This document shows positions 11,305-21,599 of a stretch of DNA of 64,000 nucleotides, piece after piece; within the stretch, counting starts at the first letter, position 1; every line of letters begins with the position of its first letter. The stretch covers positions 6,758,001 through 6,822,000 of the forward strand of contig CANTUV010000010.1 of NCBI GenBank assembly GCA_947685225.1, written 5' to 3'. The notes beneath the pieces were generated by a model that saw nothing but the letters and a program-made list of their open reading frames with translations, made no database searches and was not told where the DNA came from. The translations under genes were made by a program, and so were the position numbers. Origin of the DNA: Garcia nutans. Taxonomy: Eukaryota > Streptophyta > Magnoliopsida > Malpighiales > Euphorbiaceae.

Positions 11305-11696
11305 TTGGGTAAGAAAGAAAACAGGGTGAATATAAGCCATTCAACGAAATTACTAGCTTATCTTCTTTCCCTCTTCTTCTTATTCTTCTTCTTTGTTCCT
11401 ATCGATGCCCTTAACATCGGTGTTCAAAAAATAGATGCCTATATTTCTGTGGTCTGTTTCACTTCCCTTAATCCCTTCTCTTTTATATTTTTTTAATTAA
11501 TTAGATTTTGCAATTTCCATTTTCTTTTTCAGGGTAAAGAATGCAGTAGGAAATGTGAGTCTGAGTTTTGTTCTGGTGAGTTTCTACTTAATTTTTTTAT
11601 TATTTTTTTTGGGTTTTGATTCAATTTTTTGTTGATTTGTATAGTTCCTCCATTTATGAGATATGGCAAGTACTGTGGGCTGTTATACAGTGGATG
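11305..11696 (+). pseudogene. Secretory phospholipase A2 (PLA2-alpha type), 5' fragment
   Basis: Plant sPLA2 is a small secreted Ca2+-dependent enzyme that removes the sn-2 acyl chain of phospholipids. Exon 1 (about 11305-11451) encodes a hydrophobic signal peptide, LLSLFFLFFFFVPIDA, then LNIGVQKIDAYISV. Exon 2 (11533-11575) encodes GKECSRKCESEFCS. Exon 3 (11645-11696) encodes VPPFMRYGKYCGLLYSG(C), part of the Ca2+-binding loop. All splice sites of introns 1 and 2 are good. No in-frame ATG precedes exon 1: the nearest ATG, 11295, is out of frame, and TGA lies just upstream. The match stops exactly after GGATG, without a GT donor. The catalytic DACCxxHD exon is absent from the following kilobase. 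It lies inside the palindrome-flanked segment, so capture by a transposon or truncation of a resident gene are both possible. Confidence 0.85.
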
Positions 11697-11699
11697 TTT

Positions 11700-12677
11700 T
11701 AACTTTTCAGTTGTTGGGCGAGTAGTTTAGTGAATGTCTTATTATTTATTAAATTATAATGTAGTAATTTTTTTGGGAAATTATTATTATTATTATTATT
11801 TGACAAAAAAGGAAAATAATAAATTATTATTTTTCACAAGAGGTTAGTAGATCTAGTGTTTATGTATTTTATTTTTTTAGTAGTAATAAAAAAATATATA
11901 GAGGAGGTTGTGAACTGAACTGAAAGAGAAGTGTCATTGTTGTGGGTGAGTGAGAAAACGTAGGTGAACTGAACTGAAAGTAGTATCCTTTTTTTATTTT
12001 ATAATATATTTTTTATTTATATAACATATTTTATAATTAGGAAAAATATTTTTAATTAATTTTAAAATTTTATTATTTTTATAAAATAATTTTATTAAAT
12101 AAAAAATATATTATGTATAAATGAATATGATTTTTTTAATTAAATAAATTAAAAATAATATAATTTGAATAATAGTAAAAATAATATGTATAATTATTTT
12201 ATAATTAATTATTTATGAATAGTATTATTGATAAATAATTTAATTAATTTTAAATAAATATAATGTAATATCTGGTTTAATAATAATTTTTTTTACTTAA
12301 TTCAAATTAAATATAAATAATAGTAATTTATTTATTTTTTTAATATCTTAATTATTTTGGAGATTGTGTTAGACTATTAGATTGTGAATTTAGATGGAAA
12401 TTGTAGAACACACAATTGATTTTGTATATATAAAGTGTATTTTTATTTTTATAAATTAATTTAATTAAAAATAAGAAAATTATGCATAAATAAATATGAA
12501 TTTTTAGTTAATTAAATAAAATAAAAATAATATTAATTGAATAATATGAAATAATATTTAATTAAATTAATAATTTTAATAATAAAAATATAAAAGAATA
12601 TTAAATAATAATATTTTTAACAACAACAACAACAACAATAATAATAATAATAATAATAAATTACACGACGTGCAGAT
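11700..12677. other. AT-rich spacer with CAA/TAA microsatellite
   Basis: Between the PLA2 fragment and the PMD gene there is only AT-rich sequence. It ends in a microsatellite of CAA then TAA repeats at about 12621-12659. A possible splice acceptor (ACGTGCAG) lies 2 nt before the PMD ATG, so a 5' UTR intron is possible. Confidence 0.5.
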
Positions 12678-15203
12678 ATGGATATAGACGGAGCATCGTC
12701 TAGTTCCTCACAGGGGGAGCAGCAGCAGGTCCGTTCTATTATTAATCAGGGACCAGACGACCATGAGTTATTGATTCTACAGGGTAAACATGGATCAGGC
12801 AAGGTCTTCCGAGCCGATGGGATGGCTGATTCCGCATTGAAGTGCATGCAAGCTGACTCGCAGATTTGGGGGTATTTGTCAGTTGAACCTCAGCGGACCC
12901 GTGACTTCATTGAGCAGTTGGGTTTTGGGCTGTTTTCGAGGATAGGTTTCATTTTCTATGACTGGCCCCTGATCACTGCTTTAGTGGAGAGTTGGAGGCC
13001 AGAGACTCACACGTTCCACCTACCATTCGGTGAGGCGACCATCACCTTGCAGGACGTGGAGGTCCTTTTTGGCTTACGGGTGGATGGAGAGCCAGTCACA
13101 AGCAGATTCGAGCAGCCAGAGGGTGGTTGGCTTCAGTGGATCGAGGAGGATTTGGGGTTAGCGCCGGAGGAGGTGGAGTTGCAGGGCCAGCGGCTGTATC
13201 ACCGCTACTTAGAGAGACGTATTGCTCATGCAATCAAGGTTGGGGATGCAGATCACGTATATTTACAAAGAGCTCGATGCTTTGTCATCTTGTTTTTCGG
13301 CGGGGCCTTGTTCTGTGACTCGACGAAGAACTCGGTGAGCCTGACCCTGGCGCATAAGTTGACTGACGTGGAGGAGTGTAGACAATACAGCTGGGGCAGC
13401 GCTGTTCTGGCTTCTTTATAGAGGGCGATGTGTACTGCAGCCCTCAGATCAAGATACATTTATGGGCCGTTGCTGCTACTTCAGGTATTATGTTTTGTAT
13501 AAGTAATTGTTTGAATTTTTAAATATTAATATGTATATAATTAATAACATTTTCTTCCACCGTACGCAGATATGGGCGTGGGAGCGGATCAGTACATTTC
13601 GTCCTACACTCCTTACCGAGGATGCGGCAGCTTTACAGGGTTGTCCGAGAGCCAGCATGTTTGTATTTTAGTAAAAAAAAAATTTTATTAAAGTTTCTGC
13701 AGATGTTAATGATATCTAACTATTTTATTTTTGAAGGTGGCATGTGGCAAAATATTGCGGGGACGTCACCAGTCATAACCTGGCGGCGTATAGGGACTAG
13801 CTGGCGATCCTGCGAGAATGCGATGTATGACATCAAATTTCTTATATAAATATTTTGTTTATTTTTCTGTTAGTTAGAAACTGACAATTTTTGTTTTCAT
13901 AGTTCGTCTGGATGCCGTATACTGATGTCGTACTGGCCTTTCTTCCCGACCAATGTATTGCGGGACAGCATGTCTGGACTAGCCAGACACAGCTCATATG
14001 CCTTGATATAGTGGAGTTCCATGTCCCGCACAGAGCGATCCGACAATTCGGCTTTTTGCAAACTCCACATACTCGAGATCTGCTTCCTTCATCGAATGAC
14101 GAGTTTAAGCAGCTGCACGGACTAAAACAGACCGGACGGTCAAATCATGATTGGGAGAATCACCATCGGGTGCATGTGGATCGGTGGAGGGATAGAGCCC
14201 AGCACGTGTTCCAAGGTGAGTATATTGGTCACCCAGCGGCATCGCCAAATTACTTAGCATGGTACCAGAGGCGAACGGTCCGGTTCATCACGAATCCGGA
14301 GGACAAAAGGATTGAAACACATCAGGGATTCATCGGAGCAGCGGAGGCAAATATCGCCATGGTATTTATTTATAGTTAAGTTAACTATATATTGTCTGTA
14401 TATTTAAATATTTTAATTAATATATTTCAAATTTACAGTCCCGCAGCTTGAGGCAGGCGAACCATGATATGATCGCCTATAGAGAAGTCGTTAGGCGTGG
14501 CCAGTGGACAGCGGAAGAATGTGAGGCTGCTCTGGATAGTCTCATAGTCATGACTTCGCGATCGTTAGAGATTGAGCACACACAGAATGATGCGGAGCCT
14601 TCTGCGGTGTATGTCCAACCGCGCCAGAGGAAATTGGGCGCACAGAGACAGGAAGAGCAGATGGGTCGTGGGGGCCGCCAGGCTAACAGCGGACGACGAG
14701 TACGAGCCCGCCATAGAGCAGCACCTCTACCACCTTCCCCCCAGTTACATCCTCCGGCAGCTTCCCCCCAGTTACATCCTCCGGTAGCTTCCCCTCATCC
14801 ACATCAGCAGTCACCTGTATTTCAGCAGCCACCGTCGCCACAGTTTTTTCAGCTGCTTACATCGCAGCAATCATGGCAGCAGCCATCTCAGCAGACTGTC
14901 GGATCAAATTTTGGCGATCATTTTATTCTCTCCCAGGAGGCTGCCCCATCTATTGATATGGATACCGTATTTGCAGCAGCTGAACGGGCTAACGCCTTAA
15001 GGCTGCTTGCGAATGTGGATCTCGATTTATCATTAGTTGTCAGCAGCCCTCTCGCATCTGGCCTCACGACTCAAGTCACTCCACAGGTGTGCGATGCTGA
15101 TACTGATCTTGGGCCACGACCTATAATTCCATCTCGGTTTCCTGGTTCCTCACATGTGAAGGATTCGAGGCTTCCTAAAATCCGTAGGCGTGATAATAAT
15201 TAG
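12678..15203 (+). pseudogene. Plant mobile domain (PMD / MAIN-like) gene, disabled
   Basis: PMD proteins (MAIN/MAIL in Arabidopsis) occur as host genes and as passengers of transposons; the biochemical role of transposon-borne forms is unclear. Exons: 12678-13484, 13570-13662, 13737-13824, 13903-14361 and 14439-15203. Diagnostic stretches: FIEQLGFGLFSRIG, DWPLITALVESWRPETHTFH, ITLQDVEVLFGLRVDGEPV, AHKLTDVEECRQYSWGSAVLASL, FVWMPYTDVVLAFLPDQC, LICLDIVEFHVPHRAIRQFG. The last exon encodes a Pro/Gln-rich tail with two PPSPQLHPP-like repeats, ending KIRRRDNN. Two nonsense codons (TAG 13419-13421, where Tyr is usual; TAG in exon 3 near 13799, where Gln is usual) and a phase mismatch between exons 2 and 3 disable it. 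GC content is much higher than in the surroundings. Domain identity is sure; exon 2/3 borders are less so. Confidence 0.82.
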
Positions 15204-15437
15204 ATATTTAGTATATTATTATTTTTGTATCTTCATACATATTTAGTTATCTTGATATATATTTACTTATCATATATTTACATATTTAGTATATTATTAT
15301 TTTTTAGATATTTAGTATTTTGAAAAAATCTAAATCTATGGCTTTTATTTGTATTCGGATTATTTGTTAGTAGTTAGATATAATATAAATTACTTGCATA
15401 AAATTTTTAAAAATTGAAAATTGACAGATTTGGGATA

Positions 15438-15661
15438 TACTCTCATACTCGGTATGAGACTTTTATGAAAAAAGACTACTCTCATATCAAGTTTGAGACT
15501 TTTATAGAAAAAAAGATAAAGTAACCTGACAATATAGCACGTAAAAGATTTTACCATAAACTCTCATATATAGTTTGAGAGTTTCCTTACTCTCATATAT
15601 AGTTTGAGAGTTTCATTCGGCCTTCAATTATTGACACGCTCTCATAACAGATTTGAGGGTT
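15438..15661. repeat. Right array of ACTCTCATA/TTTGAGAGT palindromes
   Basis: Five imperfect palindromes: 15438-15461 (ACTCTCATAC, TCG, GTATGAGACT), 15477-15501, 15558-15584, 15588-15613 and 15638-15661. The third and fourth share the same core, CTCTCATATATAG then TTTGAGAGTTT, spaced 30 bp apart. They match the left array at 11072-11246, so the motif brackets the PLA2 fragment and PMD gene. Confidence 0.7.
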
Positions 15662-16712
15662 CTTAATTAAAAAATTAAGAATTTTCATATTTAGTTTTCA
15701 AAAATACCCTATTTATCTACATTTTAAATATTTTAAAATTTATTTTCACAATTTAAAAATGAGCTGCCTTATCTGAAGCAGCCTAAAAACTAGCCTTTAC
15801 ATTACAGCTCTCTGTCTCTCTCTCTCTCTCAAGGCAGCTTCAGTGGATTCGCCATCTCCTGCCCACCTCAACAAGGTACCTTCTTCTTCTTCATCTTCTT
15901 GTTGTAGGTTGTTCACTAATTTGAGGGATATGTGTGATAATTTGATTGAAAATGGTTGGTTTCAGGATACCTCAAGCTTGGTGGTTTCTTCTCCTCTGTT
16001 CAGCCCTGCTTCCGATAAGCGATTCTGGAGCGCTCTTCGTACCCGGATCGATACGCTTCTCGAGAATCTCCAATGCGGTGAGTCCTTGAATTGGGAGCTT
16101 TTTGTTTTGATTATGATTTCGAATTTGTCTACGAGATGGGTTTTGTTTTTTGCGGTTTAGAGTTTAGGAGAATCGGATCGAGCTAAGAGAATGAAGGATG
16201 ACTCTTTGCTTTTGCTAAGAGGGTTTGACTCCATTGGCCAAACACTCTCTCAGCTCTCCAACAACCTGAAAAATGCTCTTCAGGTAAATGAAGGCTCTGG
16301 CACTCTGCATGTTGAACTTGGCTTCATTATTTTTTATTTTTTTATTTTTGCTTAGTTAAGCTTCATTCTTATGAAATTTTACTAATTTTCCTAAAAACAC
16401 CATGATTTGAGTTTCAATAGTTAATTAATTAATTTTTCTTTTGACTAGAAGTATTTTGTTTAATTATCTTTAATCTATACACTGGAACACTATGGGCACT
16501 TTGGAACTTACTCATTCGACTCTGTTATTTACGTTCTCTGTTTCAGGGAGCTAGATTGTCTAGTTGAACCACCCACATTGAGCGAAATATTCCACAACAA
16601 TCTCAATAACTCAGAGATTAAATAAGATGGTTTAGAAAACGAGCAAAATGAAGAGGGAGAAGAGAAAAGTAAAGGATGGAAAAGGAAGTTTGATCTAACT
16701 GATAGTAAAGGG

Positions 16713-16983
16713 GATGAAGGAAATGATTCAAAGAATGAGAATAAGCAGAGACCAAGCGATAAAAATCTGAAGAAAGCTAAAAATGTTAGTTCATTCTAAT
16801 TCGGTATAATATTTTGATTTTAATATCCCTCTACCAAGCTTGTACTGATGAAGGAAATGATTCAAAGAATGAGAAAAAGCAGAGACCAAGCGATAAAAAT
16901 CTGAAGAAAGCTAAAAATGTTAGTTCATTCTAATTCGGTATAATATTTTGATTTTAATATCCCTCTACCAAGCTTGTACTGAT
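16713..16983. repeat. 134-bp tandem duplication
   Basis: Two head-to-tail copies start GATGAAGGAAATGATTC at about 16713 and 16847 and end GCTTGTACTGAT. They differ at essentially one base (GAGAATAAG versus GAGAAAAAG). Each copy contains the end of exon 3 of the coiled-coil pseudogene, its GT donor and the start of the intron. Confidence 0.85.
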
Positions 16984-17437
16984 TGGTAGAGGTGTATATT
17001 TATAAATTTGCAGCTTGCAATGTCCATGGCCACAAAAGCAGCTTCACTTGCAAGAGAACTAAATCAATAAAATCTGATTTATGTTTTATGCAAGAGAGAT
17101 GCTCTCTACTTGAAGAAGAGAACAGGAGGCTCCAAGAGGGAGTCTCTAAAGGGATCAGACCAGAGGAAGATGACCTGGTAAGCCTCTCCTTTCAGGGATT
17201 GATATATTTGTATTTAAAAGTTTTTGTGAAATAAGAAATTGGATTCTTGAATTTATCAGATGAGACTTCAAATGGAGGCATTGATAGCTAAAAAAGCAAG
17301 ATTAGCCAATGAAAATGCAAATCTGATTAGGGAAAATCAATGTCTTAACCAAATTGTAGAGCACCAACAACTCACCTCCCAAGATCTCTCTGCATCTTAT
17401 GAGCAACTTATTCATGGAATATGCTTAGACTTTTCTT

Positions 17438-17805
17438 GAAGGAGGAGACTTGGCGCAGCGGTAAGTTCTGTCGCCGTGTGACTTGAGGTCACGGATTCGA
17501 GTCGTAGAAACAGCCTCTTGCAATTAGCAAGGGAAGGTCGCGTACAAAGACCCAATGAGTCCAATCCTTTCCCGGACCCCGCTAATTGCGGGAGCATTTG
17601 TGCACCGAGCTACCCTTTAGAAGGGGAGTCTTGGCGCAGCGGTAAGTATTATCGCCGTGTGACCTGAGGTCACGGGTTCGAATCGTGAAAACGGCCTCTG
17701 GCAATTAATTGCAAGGGAAAGTTGCATACAAAGACCCAATGGATCCGACCCTTCCCCGGACCCCGCTCATTGCGGGAGCATTCGTGCGCCGGGCTGCCCT
17801 TTTTT
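17438..17805 (+). mobile_element. Dimeric Au-type SINE with perfect 17-bp target duplication
   Basis: Two head-to-tail tRNA-derived SINE copies (about 17438-17622 and 17623-17805). Both have an A box (TTGGCGCAGCGGTAAG), a B box (GAGGTCACGGGTTCGAAT in copy 2), a shared body (GTACAAAGACCCAATG, CCCGGACCCCGCT) and an end of CCGGGCTGCCCTTTTTT. These match the Au SINE family of flowering plants. The dimer is bounded by one perfect direct repeat, ATGCTTAGACTTTTCTT, at 17421-17437 and 17806-17822. It lies inside coding exon 5 of the coiled-coil pseudogene. Confidence 0.9.
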
Positions 17806-18255
17806 ATGCTTAGACTTTTCTTCTCCGTCACCATCTACAAAGGAGGAAGAGCAGGTAATAATAAAGTTCCACATCCACCAGGGGCTAATCCTTTTGGTTT
17901 TTCCACTTCTCTTGATGAGTGCTTTCACCAAGAACAGCAATACGTAGATGCTGGAACAACGAAAAGCCAGCCAGTGTTTTGTTGATAAAAATCAATCTGG
18001 ATTTTAACTTCGAGGTTAATGTTTAAAATTGTCAATAAAATTTGTCAATTTCTTACCTACGCAGAATCATGTAATATCTTCCTCCAAGGAAATTATGAGA
18101 GAACAAAGCAGATTTTTTTTTTAATCTCATCCTTCCCTGTCAACTTTTGAATTTCTTACTGACAGAATATCCATACCCACATTTTCCATAATATAGTAGA
18201 TGCCATATCAATGTGAGAGTTGGGTGCGTGCATCATTCTCAGAAGAAATCTCAAT

Positions 18256-18476
18256 TTTGTGGGGTTACAGTACCAGTTCATTCAAAATAGACATTATAAA
18301 AACCCACCAGGCAGCTATAAAATGATCAGTTTGCTACTCCTTATCGAGTCAAAAGAACACAAACAAGTGGGGTAACAGTACCAGTTAATCCAAAATAGAC
18401 ATCATAAAAACCCACCAGGCAGCTATAAAATGATCATTTTGCTAGTCCTTATGGAGTCAAAAGACACAAACAAGTT
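18256..18476. repeat. 109-bp tandem duplication
   Basis: Two imperfect copies contain GTGGGG at 18259 and 18368, then ACAGTACCAGTT and AACCCACCAGGCAGCTATAA. They lie just downstream of the stop codon of the minus-strand gene at 18517, probably in its 3' UTR or flank. Confidence 0.8.
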
Positions 18477-18516
18477 GAGTTTTTGACTTCCAGCAAATGA
18501 CTACGTTTTGTTCTTT

Positions 18517-21500
18517 TCAGTTTCTTTTATCAGGCCTCTTTCTCTTCGCAGGAGTCTTGCATTCAGTACATCTTTCAACCGTTGCTTCAGGAGCTTTCAC
18601 CATATTTGAGAACCAGAATGCATCCCTTAACACGTCTTTCAACTTTTCTAACACTTCAGCAGCCACATTATTCCCCTTCTCATACTACAAAAAGTGAAAA
18701 AGAAGATGTTGACTTATAATGCTTACATAAGAGCTGCAAGAAAAATTACTGTCAAAAACTAGAAAGCAAAAGAAATATTTTCTCTTCCCTTGTGAAAAGA
18801 AAATTGAGGTAATGAATGCAAATAGTGTATCACATGCCAAAGAAAGATTAGGGGAAAAAATGAAGAAAAGCCACCGTGATGTGAAGAAAAGCCACTCATA
18901 CATGATATGATCATCATTATTCACATTACAGTTAAATTACTACATTTCTAACTTTATGCATATTTACAATTTTAGCCTTCATCCTTTGTATGGTTAAAAT
19001 TGAGTACAATTAACTAAATAATATGGCCCATTTGGGTAAAATTGACAAAGAAACCATCATTTCTTCGAACTGTTAATGTGTTTTGGGGGGTTATCAACAT
19101 CTGAATGAATGTAGCAACAGAAAAAATAATATAATAGCAGAGTCACCACAATGTAATAATTAAAAATTTACAACAAACAAACCTACTCCTTTCCTCCTAA
19201 GCTTCGTTCCATTAATTGGAAAGAAATAATCCAAGACGTGGCACAGGAATACTCACAAATGTTAATTACAAAAACAATATAGAAATTTAAGCAGAATGAC
19301 TAAACATGAGTACTGCAACAGTAACTCATTCCATTGCCCAATCTACCTACAATGGTCAGCAGATGATAATGGTGTTAATGCAACAAACAATATTCGTGTT
19401 TAATCTACTTTTGCCATATCATATAAAGGACACAATTTTGTTCTCTAGTACTAATAATTATTACAGAATAAGTTGCACAAAAACTATAGACAAAGGGTAA
19501 AAGTAATATCTCTTGGATGGAGGAGTGGAAAACGTACTGCTTCAATTTTTCCAAGAGCATATTCCAACTTTCTGTTAAGCTGATGATTTTCCAGCGTCAA
19601 AGCTTCAATCTACAAATACAAAAGAACAAAAAGATTGCACTAACTCTCGATTATGAATAAGAACACAGGGGGAAATAATAGTTAAGCCCCCAGATAAAGA
19701 ACATTTGACCTTCTTTTGGGAATCAATATACAAGCCTTTGTATGTGACATCCCCTGTACCAGAGCTCTCAATAGAGAATGTTTTCCTAGTTACCTGCAAA
19801 TTACCTTGAATTTCAACAGATGTTTCATTTATGGGGGTTATTTCAAATAATAAAGATGGATAGATAAGAGAGCTAACTATAAGAGAGAATTCAGTACCCT
19901 AGAATTTAATGCGTCCATGGTCTTTTGTTGTGCCTCCAAAAGTTGTATAATATACTCAACTTTTTCATGCAAGCTATTTTCCTCGTTCAAACCAGGCTCC
20001 GGCAATTCCTCCTCCACAGGTTCATCTTCTTTATCACTTTCACTGACAGTTATCTCTTCAATAATACGCTCAATGTCTTCGCTTTCCGTAGTCGTAACAG
20101 CATTTTGAAGACGTTCAGATCGCCTAACTTTTGCATAGGTTTTCTTCATTTTCTTTCTAGAATATGCTATGGAAGAGTTCGCTTGTTGAGGTTCTGGAAT
20201 AGGATTTGTGCTTCCCAGTTGCACTTCTCCTTTTTCCAAGGAGGGATTATTTCCTTCAGGGTCCACAATTGTATTTGTGCTCTCATGCTTCAATGAGAAC
20301 AAAATAGCTTAATCTTTAACTTCAAATTCTATCACGAGATCTTTTGCATAAACTATAAATTTTTGGGTATCAAATAAAGCATGACAAACTAATCAAAGGA
20401 CAAGAGCAAACACACAAACACACACGAAAGATGGAAAATTAACTATTAAAAAACTTGCAGAATCATGAATGCGCACCTTCTTGATGTATATATAACAATT
20501 CCTTACAGAAAACAACATATAAAAAGCAAAATGGTTTTAGCAATTCCCTGTCTTCCATTTTTTGCTTTTACATGTTCATTAACTAGTATATCCCTATAAA
20601 AAGCAAAATGTACCTCATAGATAAATTCAATTCATGACAATGACTGTTTTCCAGAAAGAGAAAAAATAGCTATTATTTTCCTTCTCTATTCCATTATGTG
20701 AATCAAAATAGCTCTAAAACAGCTGAATCCACAAAACATTATCCCTCCTTTAAAATCCTATGCCCAAATAATTACACATACTTAGAATGATACTTTTTTT
20801 ATTATTCAAAAAATCCCTAAAACAATTAGTAAAATAAAATCAGACATGAACTTGCAATCCATACCGTACAACTAAACATTCATTAAAAATAATAAATATA
20901 TAATAAAAGAGAACAACCACCATTATTCACCCAAAAGAAAATCAATGCAAAAAATAAATAAAATAAAAAAGAGGATTTCTTTTTCTCCCTATATTTCCTT
21001 CTTTCGTATCCCTGGGCCTTCATATAGTTCCATAAAAATAGAATCCCTTTTCCCTTGTTGCATTGACTACTGAGACGACCCACTAATTGAAATAAGGCTA
21101 TTCAGACGGAATGCATATTCGAAAAAAGGAACTGATCCCCAGAACAACAATAACAATCATCCACTCGGATTATAAAGAGAACCTTCTCTAGTAGGACGTT
21201 CAACAAGCACCCCATAAAGCCTCAACAAGGATTCGGGTGCTTCCTAGGCTTTTGACACAAAACCATTGAAAGAACTTAAAGAGGTGGCCGGGAAGATTAA
21301 CGAGACTGCAGCATTAGTGGTTTGAAGAAAGAACCCTCGGAAAATTCGGAGAACGGGATAATACATCACGAAAAAATATAGATGATCAAGCGGTCTTGTA
21401 AGTATAGTTAAACAGTGTAGTGTTAATATATGACAAAGCAAATAACAGATGAAAGAAAAAAGAAAAGATTTGTTGTTGCTTACCTTCTGTGACTTCTCTG

Positions 21501-21531
21501 CAAGCTTGGGAGCGTTAGGTTTTCTCCCCAT
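18517..21531 (-). CDS. Uncharacterised 253-aa charged, coiled-coil protein (five exons)
   Basis: Exons on the minus strand: 21531-21484, 20287-19898, 19793-19710, 19609-19538 and 18684-18517. Every intron is GT/AG and phase 0, and the joined frame is open from ATG (MGRKPNAPKLAEKSQK) to TGA. The protein begins basic, then is acidic and Ser/Thr/Glu-rich (RIIEEITVSESDKEDEPVEE), with a basic patch before it (SRKKMKKTYAKVRRSERL) like a nuclear localisation signal. A predicted coiled-coil runs through LHEKVEYIIQLLEAQQKTMD and later IEALTLENHQLNRKLEYALG. The C-terminus is CTECKTPAKRKRPDKRN, again basic. The family is not recognised by name; a nuclear role is inferred only from charge. The 1.2-kb first intron could hide a small extra exon. 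Confidence 0.75.
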
Positions 21532-21599
21532 ATTTTTGAAAAAAATCGAACCAGATAATCTTTCAAAAGTGGAAAAGATGCAGAGGCGAAGTTAATGAA

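Larger units (their letters stand above)
15843..17985 (+). pseudogene. Plant coiled-coil protein of unknown function, multiply disabled
   Basis: It resembles uncharacterised plant coiled-coil proteins, some loosely annotated as tropomyosin-like; no function is claimed. Exons: 15843-16077 (DSPSPAHLNKV, LRDMCDNLIENGWFQD), 16168-16283 (DDSLLLLRGFDSIGQTLSQL), from 16547 (EPPTLSEIFHNNL, then a Lys-rich acidic stretch), 17014-17177 (MATKAASLAREL, CSLLEEENRRLQEGV), and from 17260 (ARLANENANLIRENQCLNQI, SYEQLIHGICLDFS). The tail may end at 17985. Defects: GTG stands where the start ATG is expected (15843), exon 3 is out of phase and has a TAA (GAG ATT AAA TAA), exon 4 lacks 1 nt near 17060, and a SINE dimer splits exon 5. 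A 134-bp tandem duplication copies the end of exon 3. Its 5' UTR has a CT repeat near 15815. Confidence 0.72.

Noticed and set aside
11040..15720. Long terminal inverted repeats or a 9-bp target duplication for a classical MULE
   Set aside because: Only a weak resemblance (AGGGAGTTTTGACC near 11005 versus the complement of CAAAAATACCCTA near 15700) and no matching flank duplication were found.
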